Source of the DNA: Piezodorus guildinii
Lineage: Eukaryota > Arthropoda > Insecta > Hemiptera > Pentatomidae
Length of the DNA stretch: 64,000 nucleotides
Direction of reading: 5' to 3'
NCBI GenBank assembly: GCA_023052935.1
Contig: CM041293.1
Span: forward strand, 178,298,789-178,362,788
The position numbers and the translations under genes are program-made. This document shows, one piece after another, positions 1-10,934 of this stretch; the stretch's first letter is position 1, and the number at the start of each line of letters is the position of its first letter. Below the pieces are notes generated by a model that made no database searches, was not told the DNA's origin, and worked only from the letters and a program-made list of their open reading frames with translations.

Positions 1-356
1 AGACAAAGAAATTCCTATTTTTATCTCTTATGTAATAATAATATAAATATTTGTAATTGATCCTTTAATTTTGTCCAGCAGTATATCTATCTATCTATCT
101 ATATATATACACTGTCCGTTATTTTCGAATACAGAGTAACGTTTATTAGTGCTCTTTAACCTAATAAACTTGAATAATTAAAATAAAAGATCATAAGAAA
201 AAATGACTTTTTACCCATGACTAAGTAATTTTTAGTAATTACTAAATTTTTGAAGATAGAGAAATATATGTATAGAGTTTTAGAATCAGTAAAGCGAGAT
301 AAATAGGATACAACAAAAAAAGTTTTATATTCAAGTAACAAAGTATAATGATTGAA

Positions 357-659
357 TTACTGGAAGGATCTAGTCCGGGTGGTTAGTTTCAACTATTTAT
401 TGTTTGCCAACGTTTCGACCCTCTTTGTGGGTCATCATCAGGGCGTATGGTGGGAGAATGGAAACTAGGTACTGTTTGGTAGATGGGGGGTAGGTAGGAT
501 GTAAAATACGTAGGAAATGCGCCCTGATGATGACCCACAAAGGGGGTCGAAACGTTGGAATACAATAAATAGTTGAAACTATTTAGTTGTTTCATTTAAT
601 GACCGCCACCTGGACTAGATCCTTCCAGTAATTCTCAACGGTCAACTAATTACATCCAC
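357..659. mobile_element. Penelope-like palindromic insertion 1
   Basis: A 303-bp insert flanked by a perfect 13-bp duplication TATAATGATTGAA (344-356 and 660-672). The two halves are inverted copies: GTCCGGGTGG... and AACGTTTCGACCCTC...GGGTCATCATCAGGGC, then the complement GCCCTGATGATGACCC...GGGGTCGAAACGTTGG. Each half has a hammerhead-like core (CTGATGA at 524-530 with GAAAC at 549-553; the complement at 435-441 and 412-416). Inverted terminal copies, variable duplications and hammerhead motifs are known from Penelope-like retroelements; no coding part remains. Confidence 0.65.
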
Positions 660-950
660 TATAATGATTGAAATTCCACCAAAAATAGGTTATTATTGAA
701 GATGAAAAAAATCCAAAATATTAGCAGCTATATAAACAGTTATACTCTAATATAGTTATTTGGAAATATTAAACTATTTTGTAATAGTTTGCAACGTTTT
801 GTTATACATCTGGAATGATTAGTTAATAATAATAACCTGAAAATGGATGTTGCAGAAATAAGCTTTTCTGGTTTTTCTCTTCATCCATTATTTTCTTCTT
901 CACCTTTGGCCGATGTTGTTCTTGATCTTACTATATTTATTTAGTAACAT

Positions 951-1045
951 GTCAAGATTCGAGAATTAGGTACTGCGTAAAATATTTGGCCCAAAGTGGG
1001 ATGAGCCAACTGGAGAATTTAGAAGGTTACAGAAAATGAGAATAT
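951..1045 (+). mobile_element. I-like LINE fragment
   Basis: Codons for FEN-x-VLRKIFGPKWDE and TGEFRRL match the C-terminal region seen at 55262-55975. Confidence 0.55.
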
Positions 1046-1297
1046 AAAGTTACATTATTTTTATTCCATATTCATTCTAAAACGTGACTCTTGTCCTCAG
1101 GTATGTACTCCTAATTATTGCTAACGTAAAAAAAAAAACTTTTATGTAAAAAAAGGAATATTTAAAAACCATTAATCTGTTATTAATAAAACCGATTCGG
1201 GTGGAAAAGAGGTATGGGGGACAGCAAAAGAGTTGTACATCAAAATTAACCAATCTTTTCATTCGAAATTAATTAGGCAAATTTTAAATGTAGTTTT

Positions 1298-2076
1298 TTA
1301 CTTTCACTTTCTATATATAGTAAGGGAAAGTATTGCAATCGTGAAAATTTTCGAATTTCAGTTTGCAATGGAAATACACGTTTTAGCCCTGAGTCCAAAT
1401 AACCACGTCCCGCAAAAAGGTCTGTGTGTGTGGTAACTCCCGGGCGAAAACGGTAAGTCCTATGAAACTGACATTTCATATTTAAGACAACTATACGCCC
1501 GAGACTTGACAAAACTTTTTTCATCAAAATGAGCTTACCAGAAGAGGCACTTTATACCATGCATGTTGCACCTTTTTTCGATTTTCTCGAAGACGGTTCC
1601 GACGATTTTGCTTAAACTCGCTATATCGATGTAAAATTTAATGGGCTTTAATAGCATTTAGGTTTCTTTTGGATAAAAATGGTCTGACAGGGCTTAAATG
1701 CCGATATTTTAAATTTTCTTCCTCTAAAGTACCTTTAATTTTGTAAATTCAATAAAAATAACTATACTATCCTATTAACGCTGATGAAAAAGAGGTAGAT
1801 ATGTAAATTGAATAAATTCGATACCCAACTAAAGGAGAAAACAGAAAAATATTTTTTTAATGCAATTTTTCGTTTTAGAACATAAGAGCAGTAATATACA
1901 TGTACGATATACCGTTCGAAAGCTAAAGATTTCAGAAAAAATATTATCTAATACACAAGCTTTGAAAAGTTATTAGAGAGTGATCAAATGAACATAAAAC
2001 TAACTAATTATTTTAGATAATAATATTATAGATTTTTTAATGAAACACATGTTTCTATAGAAATTTAATTTAATTT
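1298..2076 (-). mobile_element. HINE (Helentron-like non-autonomous) copy, truncated
   Basis: The 3' end motif TTACTTTCACTTTCTATATA starts the copy on the plus strand. The body follows (CCTGAGTCCAAATAACC-like, short TG run, GGTAACTCCCGGGCG). The 5' terminus is missing because the next HINE begins at 2080. Confidence 0.75.
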
Positions 2077-2079
2077 ATT

Positions 2080-2970
2080 ACTTTCACTTACTATATATAG
2101 TAAGGGGAAGTATTGCGAGCGTGAAAATTTTCGAATTCTAGTTTTGGGTCTCCTGAGTCCGAATAACCAAGTCCCGCAAAAAGGTCTGTGTGTGTGTATG
2201 TGGTAACTCCTGGGTAAAAATTAAAAGTCCTATAAAACTGAAATTTCATATTTAAGGCAACTATACGCCCGAGATGTTACAGAAACTGTTTAATCAAAAT
2301 CAGCAGACCGGAAGATGTACTTTATACGAAGGAATTTAAATTTTTTCACGATTTTCTTAAGAAAGGCTGTAACGATTTTGATTAAACTCGCTATATGGAT
2401 GTAAAATCTATTGGGGTTTAACATCATGTAGGTTTCATTCTTCTTGAAATAGTCTTACAGAGCTTAAGCACTGATATTTTAAATTGTCTTCCTTAAACTA
2501 CTTTAATTTTGCACATTACGAAAGATTAACCAAATCATCTCAATGACATTTATGAAGGACGGCTAAATATATAAGTTGGACGAATTTGATCACCAACCAA
2601 AGGATAAAAGAGAAAAACTATTTTTTAATGTTTTTTTTTTGTTTTTTTATAAGAAAAATAATATAGACATAATATACCGTTTGAAAGGGAAATATTTTAG
2701 AAAAGATATTATCTGATACAAAAGGCAATATAAAGTGAAGAATAGGGAATAAACTTAAACATTTAATATAGTTATATGATTTAATCATAAACATATGTTT
2801 CCAACGAAAATGAATAGACGTTTTATTAAAATCAAGTTGTCCTATCAGCTCCCCATTTAGTGCTATTAAGAACTTTAAGGAAATATTTCTCTAATTAAAG
2901 TATATATAATATTTTTTAAATTAATTGCAACAGTTGAGATAAGCGAAAGTCGTGTGTTGCCCACACCAGA
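2080..2970 (-). mobile_element. HINE copy, complete but diverged
   Basis: It runs from TTACTTTCACTTACTATATA at its 3' end (plus-strand left) to AAGTCGTGTGTTGCCCACAC-CAGA at its 5' end. It has the 3' hairpin CTTACTATATATAGTAAG and a short TG microsatellite. It follows directly on another HINE. Confidence 0.78.
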
Positions 2971-2984
2971 TTTTCATGTATCCA

Positions 2985-3150
2985 ATGAGACACTACATAT
3001 TGACCTTGACATTCCATTCGTCATTGCAACTGCCACTGACTGCTACAATAATTTTCACGATAGACTGACCAAATCCAAACCCGCTTACTCGGAAGCTATA
3101 CCGTCACACACCCTTATAATCCGCCCAGAACACTATCGAGATCCTGGCCA
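2985..3150 (+). mobile_element. Jockey-like LINE C-terminal scrap
   Basis: ETLHIDLDIPFVIATATDCY and NNFHDRLTKSK resemble the LHKDLNIP...FHDRL region of Jockey polymerases. Short and diverged. Confidence 0.45.
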
Positions 3151-3929
3151 AGAGACTTGCTACACTCTTAGCCATTTGCTTTTATAATCTACTTAATCTT
3201 CTTATTTATTTGTTAGTATATTTGCTTATTGCATAAGCTAATTTCATTACTGTCGAAATTACTATAATTAAACATATAAGGAAATATATATATCTATATA
3301 TTACTTTCCTAAGAGTCGAAGCGGAGGAAAATGCTGAGCTGTACCCCGCTTTGTCAAGGCTAGAAAGCAGCACAACACAGCACCTTTTTTCTGTCCCTCG
3401 TAAAAGTTCCATTCGACCTAATACTTCAAGCTTCTTTCTTCAGAACTTTCAGGGTTCTCTTACATCTACTGAGCTTTGTTTCGTTTATTATATATATATA
3501 TATATATTATCACAAATTTGATTTAAAAAGACAAACAATTTAAAAAAAAAATATTTTAATAAAAAAATTTTTGAAGCTTTAACAAACGCATAAAAGATAC
3601 CATACATCTTATAACAGATTCAAAACACCTCAGTTATCATTATGTAGATGGAATAAAAAAATAAACCTTGCATTATTGACCTAGATTTTAATAATATATT
3701 GTTGTGTCTATGTTTACAGTAATAGAATAGTCCTAATGCATTAGGGGCCTACGAATTTGTTAGTTGTGATTAGTGGTTCTCAATGTTAAATTAGAAAATA
3801 ATAGAAACAGTTAGCCAATAAACATCTAAGTGGACGAATAGCAGTAAGCTAGAAATGTAAAATAATATGTTGTGTGTTAAAAAGTGTTTTTAAAAGAAGA
3901 TAAATCATATATATAAGTTTATCACAAAC

Positions 3930-4160
3930 TCACCATGGTACGTTAGCAACACTACTTCACATACAGACCTTCACATACAGACCTTCACATGCCAACAGTC
4001 AACGAACAGATTCGGACCCTCTACAAACGTTTACACAACAACTAACACGGACATACAAACAATGTAATACGAACCATACTTCGCCACTAGTAACATGCCG
4101 GACAATACTCGCAGAAGACTGAAAAGAAATTGGATGTGGGACGTTCTATGCTAAATCCGT
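3930..4160 (+). mobile_element. Possible LINE C-terminal scrap
   Basis: RRLKRNWMWDVLC just before a stop resembles the RRLKRRWPRDLL ending of Jockey-like proteins. PTVNEQIRTLYKRLH upstream also fits. Weak. Confidence 0.3.
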
Positions 4161-4964
4161 AATTGGAAGCACGCCAGGAAGAGGTGCCGCTAGGCATCTT
4201 CTCTCTATAATGCCTACCACGCCAACTATCATTCCTTCATCATCACATTTATTGACAGGTGTGAATACAAAATAATGACAATGTAAATTTAAATTAATGA
4301 ACATAATTTTCAAAGACAAATATTCAAATAATGTACTTTCACAAATTAAACTGTAAAAAAATTGTTTCAGTCTTAATAAAGGGGAAAACACCAAAACGTA
4401 GAAAAAGTATGTAATAAATTGTGAAGAAAAATAAATGTACAATAAAAGGAAGTTAAGAAGTGCATATTTGAGTGTGAAATATCAAGTAAAACTTCCTAAA
4501 AAACTATAAAAGAAAATAAGTAAAATATTTTTTTTCAATAAATGTTTATTTACTTTTATCTTATTTATTAAGGACAAAATTTTAAATAAAATAGATAAAT
4601 ATAGAACTCATACATTGCTGTCAGATAAATAGACTTTTATGTAGCAATAAATGATAACTTTTTTGTAATAATAAATTATAATAATAAATGTATCCCTACC
4701 TGCTGGAAATTTTTTGTGAGGAGTTTGGCAAAAGAAAGTTTACAGTTGAAGGGCTTTGGTTCTGAAGCATGGAGAACATACCATTAGCTTCTACTTCTTA
4801 GAAGGGTATGGCCTCGAAAGGAATCAGTTCCAGAAGATGGCGGAGAATATAATCTTGGGCTCCTTGGGAATTCGCACGGCCGTATATATTAAGGCTTGGC
4901 TCGTTTCTTAACCTTTGACTGATGAGGTGGGGTCTCTCCGAACCCAGACTTTTTTTTTTTTTTT

Positions 4965-5395
4965 TTGAATCCTAAAACAGTAGAGCTTTGGGGCTCTACT
5001 AAACCATCAATTTCTTCCCATATCCAATCCCTACAATATAAATTCCTTCGTAAAATCCTCAATGCTCCTAATAGTGTAACGAATAAACTGATCCACAAAG
5101 ACCTTAATATTCCGTGTGTTGCTGATTTGGCCCGATATAGATACCATTCCTTTCATGACAAACTCCATTCCCACCCTAATCCTTTAGTTTTAATCCTTTC
5201 TTCCTCTTCAAATCCCGACAATCCTCCGAGGCGTCTGAAAAGGGGATGGCCCCGAGACCATCTAGTTTAGAATATTTACAGAAATTCTACCATTGGGTAG
5301 TTCTTCTACAAGTCTTTTTCATGTCATTTTTCTTATATCATATTTACTTGTATTTTTTTAGTACAGTTGTAAATTTCAATAAATTTTGTTAAAAA
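4965..5395 (+). mobile_element. Jockey LINE 3' end
   Basis: A frame from about 4965 to 5270 has LRKILNAPNSVTNKLIHKDL, RYHSFHDKLHSHPNPLV and RRLKRGWPRD before the stop. A 3'UTR ends in AATAAATTTTG plus an A run at 5391. 5'-truncated and preceded by a T run. Confidence 0.78.
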
Positions 5396-5399
5396 AAAA

Positions 5400-6285
5400 T
5401 ATCCTGAAACATCTAGAATTGTTTATTCTTGTAAAATACGTCTGATTTTAAAAATTTTCTGACTGCCTGGTCATGCGATCCTTTCACAATAAAATCCACG
5501 ATCCGAGCTTCTTAATTAAATCAAGATCACGAGACATTTCTTTCAACGAATAGAAAAACACACTTTCAAACACACAAACCGAACAGTAATGCTGAGGTGG
5601 GCTTTAAAGGAGTCCAAAAACACTGTCCTACAGCAATACCGGATAAAAACTGACTAAAAAAGGATTGCAATCAAGTCGAGACAGGAAAAGTCAGGTTTTT
5701 CACAAGCCGATCGGATCGGATGAATTCCCTAGACCAATTTTAATATAAGTAATATGGATATATACATTTATTCAGCAGCATTCTCATTTTTTCTTGTTTT
5801 TTTTCGAATTGTCTCGAGGATTAATTCAATATGCTGTGAATTAATAGCAACTCAGCAAAGTTGAGGTAGCCGATCCAATGGAGATGTTGCTACTTGTTAT
5901 TGAGTCCTGAGGATGCTGATGGCCTCCGAAACTTTGACTCTTAATTATCGCTAGTATAAAAATAAACTTTTCAGGAAGATTCATGAACCGTATATTTATT
6001 TTATTATCATCAGTAATCAAAATCAGAAAAAAATTCTCCTGAATCGAAGGAAAAATTATTATTATTTTTTTTTTCATCCAGTAAAATTTTTCAAGAATAA
6101 AGAAGGAAAAATCGAGTAAGCGAAATGCCGATTGTGTGAACCCCGAAAAGGTAAAAAAGTAGAGGCACCAAAATTAAAAAAATAAAATAAAATAAAAATG
6201 TTTCAATATATTCAAAAAGAAAACACAGGAAGGCTACAGGTTCCATTAATAAACAAGTTTCAACAGGTTCAATAAGAAAATATAT
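5400..6285. other. No gene recognised
   Basis: AT-rich unique-looking DNA apart from the hammerhead-like motif at 5902-5940. Confidence 0.3.
5902..5940 (+). other. Possible degenerate hammerhead-like motif
   Basis: GAGTC (5902-5906), CTGAGGA, GAAAC (5928-5932), TTT, GACTC (5936-5940). The outer five bases are perfectly complementary, in the position of stem I. There is no convincing stem II and no inverted partner. It may be a relic of another Penelope-like family. Confidence 0.3.
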
Positions 6286-6289
6286 AAAG

Positions 6290-6661
6290 AATTCAACGAT
6301 TTGGAAACGGACATTAGAATAAAAAGACTAAGGTTCTATGGACATCTGGTGAGGATGCACCCAAATAGATTAAATAGAGAAATCTTCTATAAAATAAGAG
6401 AATACATGAGTGTTGGAGGGTACATCAAACAGATGAAGGAAGAAACTAAGGAACTGAAAATAACAGACCAAGACAGGGATGAATATGGGAGAAAAATAAA
6501 AAAAGTTAAGGTCCTTGTGGGCGAGAGGTGTGCGAGGAAAGGAGTGGTGTGGACGGAAGAAAGAAGGAAAGAACAATCGGAAAGAACGAAGAAGAAGGGG
6601 TGTGAAAAGATATGAATATAATGATATTCGCCTGGTCTATAAGGCTGTTCCGTGAAAAAAA

Positions 6662-6665
<4 letters not shown>
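6290..6665 (+). mobile_element. LINE 3' end, family Y
   Basis: A frame from 6301 to 6615 begins with RIKRLRFYGHLVRMHPNRLN, the C-terminal SRRLRWxGHVxRM-type region of several non-LTR clades, followed by a lysine/glutamate-rich tail. The 3' end GATATTCGCCTGG...A(n) is shared with 52670-53050. Clade not assigned. Confidence 0.6.
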
Positions 6666-6668
<3 letters not shown>

Positions 6669-6748
<80 letters not shown>

Positions 6749-6752
6749 TATG
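6669..6752. repeat. AT microsatellite
   Basis: An A run and then (AT)n directly after the LINE tail. This low-complexity DNA gives a false minus-strand frame rich in Y and I. Confidence 0.9.
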
Positions 6753-6871
6753 CAAAACTTATGATCAATGAGACCGTTCTGCGACGCACAATCACTGTAG
6801 GACCATAGCGCCCAGCGGCAAGGAAGTAAGTAAAATTAGTCCATATAATTATATTTTTCGAAACTACTCAC

Positions 6872-7166
6872 CGCTGCCTGGAACATATATGTTGAGGTGG
6901 AGGCAGTCCTCGCTCTGGTTGACTAGGAGGGGCGCCAGCCTCTTGAGGAAGAGGTACCTGGCTCGCGGCATGAGTTGGAGCGCGGCGGTCCGATTGGAGA
7001 GGTCGGGCAGTGCCTGGGGGCAGGCCGGGGGGAACGTGTCGGCCAGCCTCGTCCCGCTCCAGCCATCGCCTCGGATCGATGGAGCGAACCGCTCCGCGCG
7101 ACCGTACCGCACGCCGAGGAACGCCTCCACTGGCTCCAATCGTCCGGACCTCAGCTCCAGGATGAT
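6872..7166 (-). CDS. Nlg: Neuroligin-like, second coding exon (start of the esterase-like domain)
   Basis: This GC-rich 295-nt exon sits in AT-rich DNA. On the minus strand it starts after a pyrimidine-rich acceptor (TTTCTTTCTTTCAG, AG at 7168-7167) and ends at a GTGAGT donor just below 6872. It opens in phase 0 with IILELRSGRLEPVEAFLGVRYG and ends in phase 1. Near the end it has LLVNQSEDCLHLNIYVP, which fits the second carboxylesterase-family signature (EDCL-x-LN-x-Y-x-P), with H where Y is usual. The NQSEDCL context is typical of neuroligins. The catalytic-serine region would be encoded further left, outside the window, so I cannot say whether the domain is catalytically dead as neuroligins are. 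It continues exon 29385-29486 after a 22.2-kb intron. A shadow frame also stays open but has no domain logic. Confidence 0.82.
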
Positions 7167-7636
7167 CTGAAAGAAAGAAATCATTAGTGAGATGGAGCGT
7201 CGTTATTACCTTCATGATTAAAAGATATATAAAAATAAAAATTAATGTAACATTATTATACGAAAACTAACTGAACCGGCAAACGTTGTTCGGTCTTATA
7301 AATTATTTTGCACCTATTTACGATATTATCAAAAACGGCTCTATCGATTTTGATTAAATTCGTTATATTGATATAAAATTTAATGGGTTTTAAACATCAA
7401 TCATGTAAGTTTAATTTTTTTAATTTAAATAGTTTGAAAGGGCTTATATGTCGATATTTGAAATTTTCTTCCTCTAAAGTAACTTTAATTTTGTTAATTT
7501 ATAAAAAAAAATATAATCGTATCCATCTTATTATGATTGAAAAAAAACCAGGTTAATAAAAATGTTGAAAAAAATTGATGACGAATTAAAGAAGAAAAGA
7601 TAAAACATATTTGTTTTAATGTCATTTCCAAACATT

Positions 7637-8528
7637 TTTTTTTTTTATTTATTTGACAACAAGTAATATACAAATGCCTTTAGGCATATATTGTAACACT
7701 GATGACCATTACGAAAAACCTCCTTCAGCATTCTTATAAATTCGTGAGTGAAGAAACCTCCCAGTGAAGGCACTCCTTGGCGTGGAAGATCTGCTAAAGA
7801 AGTAGGTCTCTGCTCCAGAGGCGTTTCAGTCTCCTTGGTGGGTTTTGTGGTAGTGTATCAGTCAGTAATGTTTGTACCAGTAGGTTTGGATGTCCAGCGA
7901 GTGAGTCGTGAAAATGTTTGTAATATTTTTTAATGATATCCGTTACGATTGGTATGTTGAGGTCTTTGTGTAATGATTTTTTGGTTACGTAAAAGGTACA
8001 GTGAGTGATGAAGCGGAGGAATTTAGATTGAAAGATTTGAATTGTCTGCAAGTGTGATTTTTTGCATGAGCCCCACACCTGAGTACCGTACGTCCATATA
8101 GGTTTAAGTAGCATGTTGTATATAATGATTTTGTTGCTTAGTGATAGTTTGTTTTTATGGTGAAGAAGTCGTCTAAGTATTGATAGTCGATGATTCAGTC
8201 TTTTTTTTAAGATAGTTACGTGTGATTTCCATGTCAGGCGTCTATCCATTGTGAGTCCTAAGTATTTTGTTTGTGTTTGTTTGGGTAACTGAACATTGTA
8301 AAGTGTCAGTGGAGGACAATCAGAATGCCTAAGCGTGAATGTTACTTGACTTGATTTCTGTATGTTTATTTTAATACACCATTTATCAAGCCAATCTTGA
8401 AGTAAATTTAAGTAAGTTTGAACATTGTGTGAGGCTATGGTCGGATCAGTACTTGTTGAGAGTATCACGGTGTCGTCTGCGTATGTTGCAAGTAATGCGT
8501 CGGGTGTTTGTGGTACGTCAGAAGTGGT
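7637..8528 (-). mobile_element. Jockey LINE, 5'-truncated, inserted in a HINE
   Basis: The insert splits a HINE, with TTCCAAACAT on the left and ATTCAAACATAA on the right as a worn target duplication. On the minus strand the coding part (8519-7794) is followed by a 3'UTR and an A-rich tail near 7640. Confidence 0.82.
7794..8519 (-). pseudogene. Jockey-type reverse transcriptase, C-terminal part
   Basis: The frame is open from the 5' truncation to the natural stop. It retains the catalytic YADDT (8483-8469), then WLDKWCIKIN, KTQ-type YLGLTMDRRLTWKSH, LLKPIWTYGTQVWG, LHKDLNIP and the terminal RRLKRLWSRDLLL. Jockey-clade non-LTR polymerases copy their own RNA at a nicked target. The endonuclease and fingers domains are missing, so this copy is inactive. 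Confidence 0.82.
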
Positions 8529-8684
8529 ACGTATTCAAACATAAGTACAGTAATATATGATAATAGCATATACCGTAGGAAAGCTAGGGATTTTAGAAAA
8601 AAAAATCTTATAAATACCTTTGTTAAAGATAATATAAAGTGGCGAAAGGGGATTAAACTTATTACTGCGTATTATCCAAACAAT

Positions 8685-8955
8685 TTTAGGGGTTACCTGC
8701 AGTATACTGGCTAACATAACAGCCTTCTATGCCCAAGGTCTCCAGTTCAAACCCGCTGGTGACCCTAGAATATTTAATGGGATAAATGGGAGTTAAGGGT
8801 ACGTAAAAAGGTGGTCCTGAGCCTGTGCGATACCAGGTATTCCTTAAACATCCCTTTCTTAATAAAACATAGATAGGCAAAATTTAGGGCTCCCGCTGTA
8901 GCATCGTCCAATTAGCCATAGCAGCATAAAGGGACGGTAAATAAATAAACAAACA
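8685..8955 (+). mobile_element. tRNA-headed SINE inside a HINE
   Basis: The head has an A-box-like TGGCTAACATAACAG and a B-box-like CCAGTTCAAACCC. The body has GGTGGTCCTGAGCCTGTGCG and AACATAGATAGGCAAAATTT, and the tail is (AAAT)n/(AAAC)n. Same family as 50342-50628. Confidence 0.75.
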
Positions 8956-9011
8956 AACATTACGATTTTGTATTGTTATATTATCTAATACAAATCATGT
9001 GTTTCTAGAAA

Positions 9012-9171
9012 AACTTTTTTTTTTTTTAACAACAATTTTTATTGAGTAAAATTACAATCTGTCCCAATTTGGACATTAATAGTAGTGCTGAAAGATATCA
9101 TACATACTACATTCATACAATATTTACACAGCATAAAATTACAATAAAATATATACACAATAATGAATCAT
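9012..9171 (-). mobile_element. Jockey LINE 3' tail, strongly truncated
   Basis: Only the 3'UTR end (minus strand ...CAGATTGTAATTTTACTCAA, then an A run) was inserted. The duplication TCTAGAAAAACT flanks it (9006-9017 and 9170-9181, allowing one base of shift). The same tail is at 15900-16030, 44446-44695 and 62867. Confidence 0.82.
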
Positions 9172-9462
9172 CTAGAAAAACTAAATTTACTTTTTATTTT
9201 AAAAAAATTTAAACTTTTTTCGACTTTTTAATAGTTCTTAAATTTAGTTAATCGGCCGAGGTAAGTGAAAGTCGCCACCTCAGATTTTTGTAATACAAAC
9301 GACAGTTGAATTATTTGGATATTGTTCATACAATAATGCTAAAATTGTGATTAAAAAATGCGAGGTTGGGTTGAGTAGGGTGAATGTTTTGGGCTAAAGA
9401 CGTCTTTTTATAGCAACTAAAAAAAATATTTTCCTGAAAAAATACCAAAAGAAACCAAAAAT

Positions 9463-10344
9463 TCTGGTGCGGGCAACACACGACTTTCACTTACCTCGAT
9501 TTTTAAAATCAATGAAAGAATTTTCAAATACAGTTAGCGATAAAAATACGTGAAACTATTAAGGAATTGATCAAATTGAATTTATATAGAAACATGTGTT
9601 TTATTAAAAAATCTATTATATTATTATGTAAAATAATCAGTTAGTTTTATCTTCTTCTCATCACTCTCTATTAACTTCTAAAAGCTTGTGTATGAGATGA
9701 TATTTTTTCTATAATCTTTAGCTTTCCAACGGTATATCATACATGTATATTACTGTTCTTATGTTCAAAAACGAAAAATTGCATTAAAAATTTTTTTTTT
9801 GTGTTTTCTCCTTTAGTTGGGTATCGAATTTATTCAATTTATATATTTACCTGTTTTTCATCAGCGTTAACAAGATGATATAGTTATTATTATTGAATAT
9901 AAAAAATTAAAGGTACTTTAGGGGAAGAAAATTTAAAATATCGGCATTTAAGCCCTGTCAGACCGTTTTTATCCAAATAAAACCTACATAATATTAAAGC
10001 CCATTAAAATTTACATCGATATAGGGAGTTTAATCGAAATCGTCGGAACCGTTTTTGAGAAATGCATGGTATAAAGTGCCTCTTCTGGTTAGCTAATTTT
10101 GATGAAAAAAGTTTTGTCACGTCTCGGGCGTATAGTTGTCTTAAATATGAAATTTCAGTTTCATAGGACTTACCGTTTCCGCCCGGGAGTTACCACACAC
10201 ACCACACACATTCACAGACCTTTTTGCGGGACTTGGTTATTTGGACTCAGGGGACCCTAAAACGTGTATTTCCGTTTAAAACTAGAATTCGAAAATTTTC
10301 ACGATCGCAATACTTTCCTTACTATATATAGTAAGTGAAAGTAA
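9463..10344 (+). mobile_element. HINE copy, complete reference copy
   Basis: An 882-bp copy with all landmarks: 5' TCTGGTGCGGGCAACACACG, the 12-bp subterminal repeat ACTTTCACTTAC (9483-9494), its exact inverse GTAAGTGAAAGT at the 3' end (10331-10342), the 3' palindrome CTTACTATATATAGTAAG (10318-10335) and an internal CA/TG run near 10193. Subterminal inverted repeats, a 3' hairpin and an internal microsatellite are features of Helentron-associated (DINE-1-like) elements. No coding capacity. Confidence 0.78.
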
Positions 10345-10399
10345 TAAAAGCTGAATAGGGTCACCTAAATTACCTAGCAGTATGAATCAACACTAAATT

Positions 10400-10472
10400 T
10401 ACTAAACAGATCTTAAATTGATTTTAATAATTGAGGTTTGTGAAATTAGTATGTTGCGCTCACCAGATTTTT
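10400..10472 (-). mobile_element. HINE 5' end fragment
   Basis: Only the terminal part remains (TTGATTTTAATAATTGAGGT ... TGTTGCGCTCACCAGA), following the HINE of 9463. Confidence 0.55.
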
Positions 10473-10934
10473 TAAATATGAACAGCGATTAAATCAATAA
10501 GACATAGTTTATAAGAAAATACTAAAATCGCGATTAAATATGTAATGGTTAGAGAAAGAGGGTAAAAATGTAGGGTTATGTGTATTTTTTTTTTTTTTTT
10601 TTTTTTTGTTGATTATCCAAATGACCGTCAAGATTTGAATCCAAATCCTATATGGTCAGTACCTGTGTGCCATAATTTAATAGAAACGTAGGTTAAGGAA
10701 CCAAATATAATAGAAAAAGATCAATAAATTAATAAAATAGAGAATAAATTAATATTATGTAAATGAAAGAGAAAGGTGACTCAAAAGAAATAGAAATAAT
10801 ATTAAAATTAAATGAAAACTATATAAAGTGCTTCATTTTTTTTTTTATTTATCATTATTTATTTTTTTTTTAGATTTTACATTGAGCGTTAATGAAAAAT
10901 TGCTTGATGATCAGAAACTTATCTTTGTCTAACT

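Larger units (their letters stand above)
7305..9286 (-). mobile_element. HINE copy carrying three later insertions
   Basis: HINE body sequence is recognisable at 7305-7636, 8529-8680, 8960-9011 and 9172-9286 (end: GAGGTAAGTGAAAGTCGCCA). It is interrupted by a Jockey LINE (7637-8528), a SINE (8685-8955) and a LINE tail (9012-9171). The 3' end is missing or diverged. Confidence 0.7.

Noticed and set aside
4914..4950. CTGATGAGGTGGGGTCTCTCCGAACCC, split for length: CTGATGAGG and TCTCTCCGAACCC
   Set aside because: It looks like a hammerhead core at first, but GAAA is missing (GAAC) and there is no inverted partner, helix I or target duplication.
6387..6755. A 122-codon minus-strand frame rich in Y, I and F
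   Set aside because: It is the translation of an AT microsatellite, an A run and the reverse of a LINE; no domain.
6889..7215. Overlapping plus- and minus-strand frames around the second neuroligin exon
   Set aside because: GC-rich shadow frames. Only the minus frame with IILELRSG and SEDCLHLNIYVP joins the first coding exon in phase.
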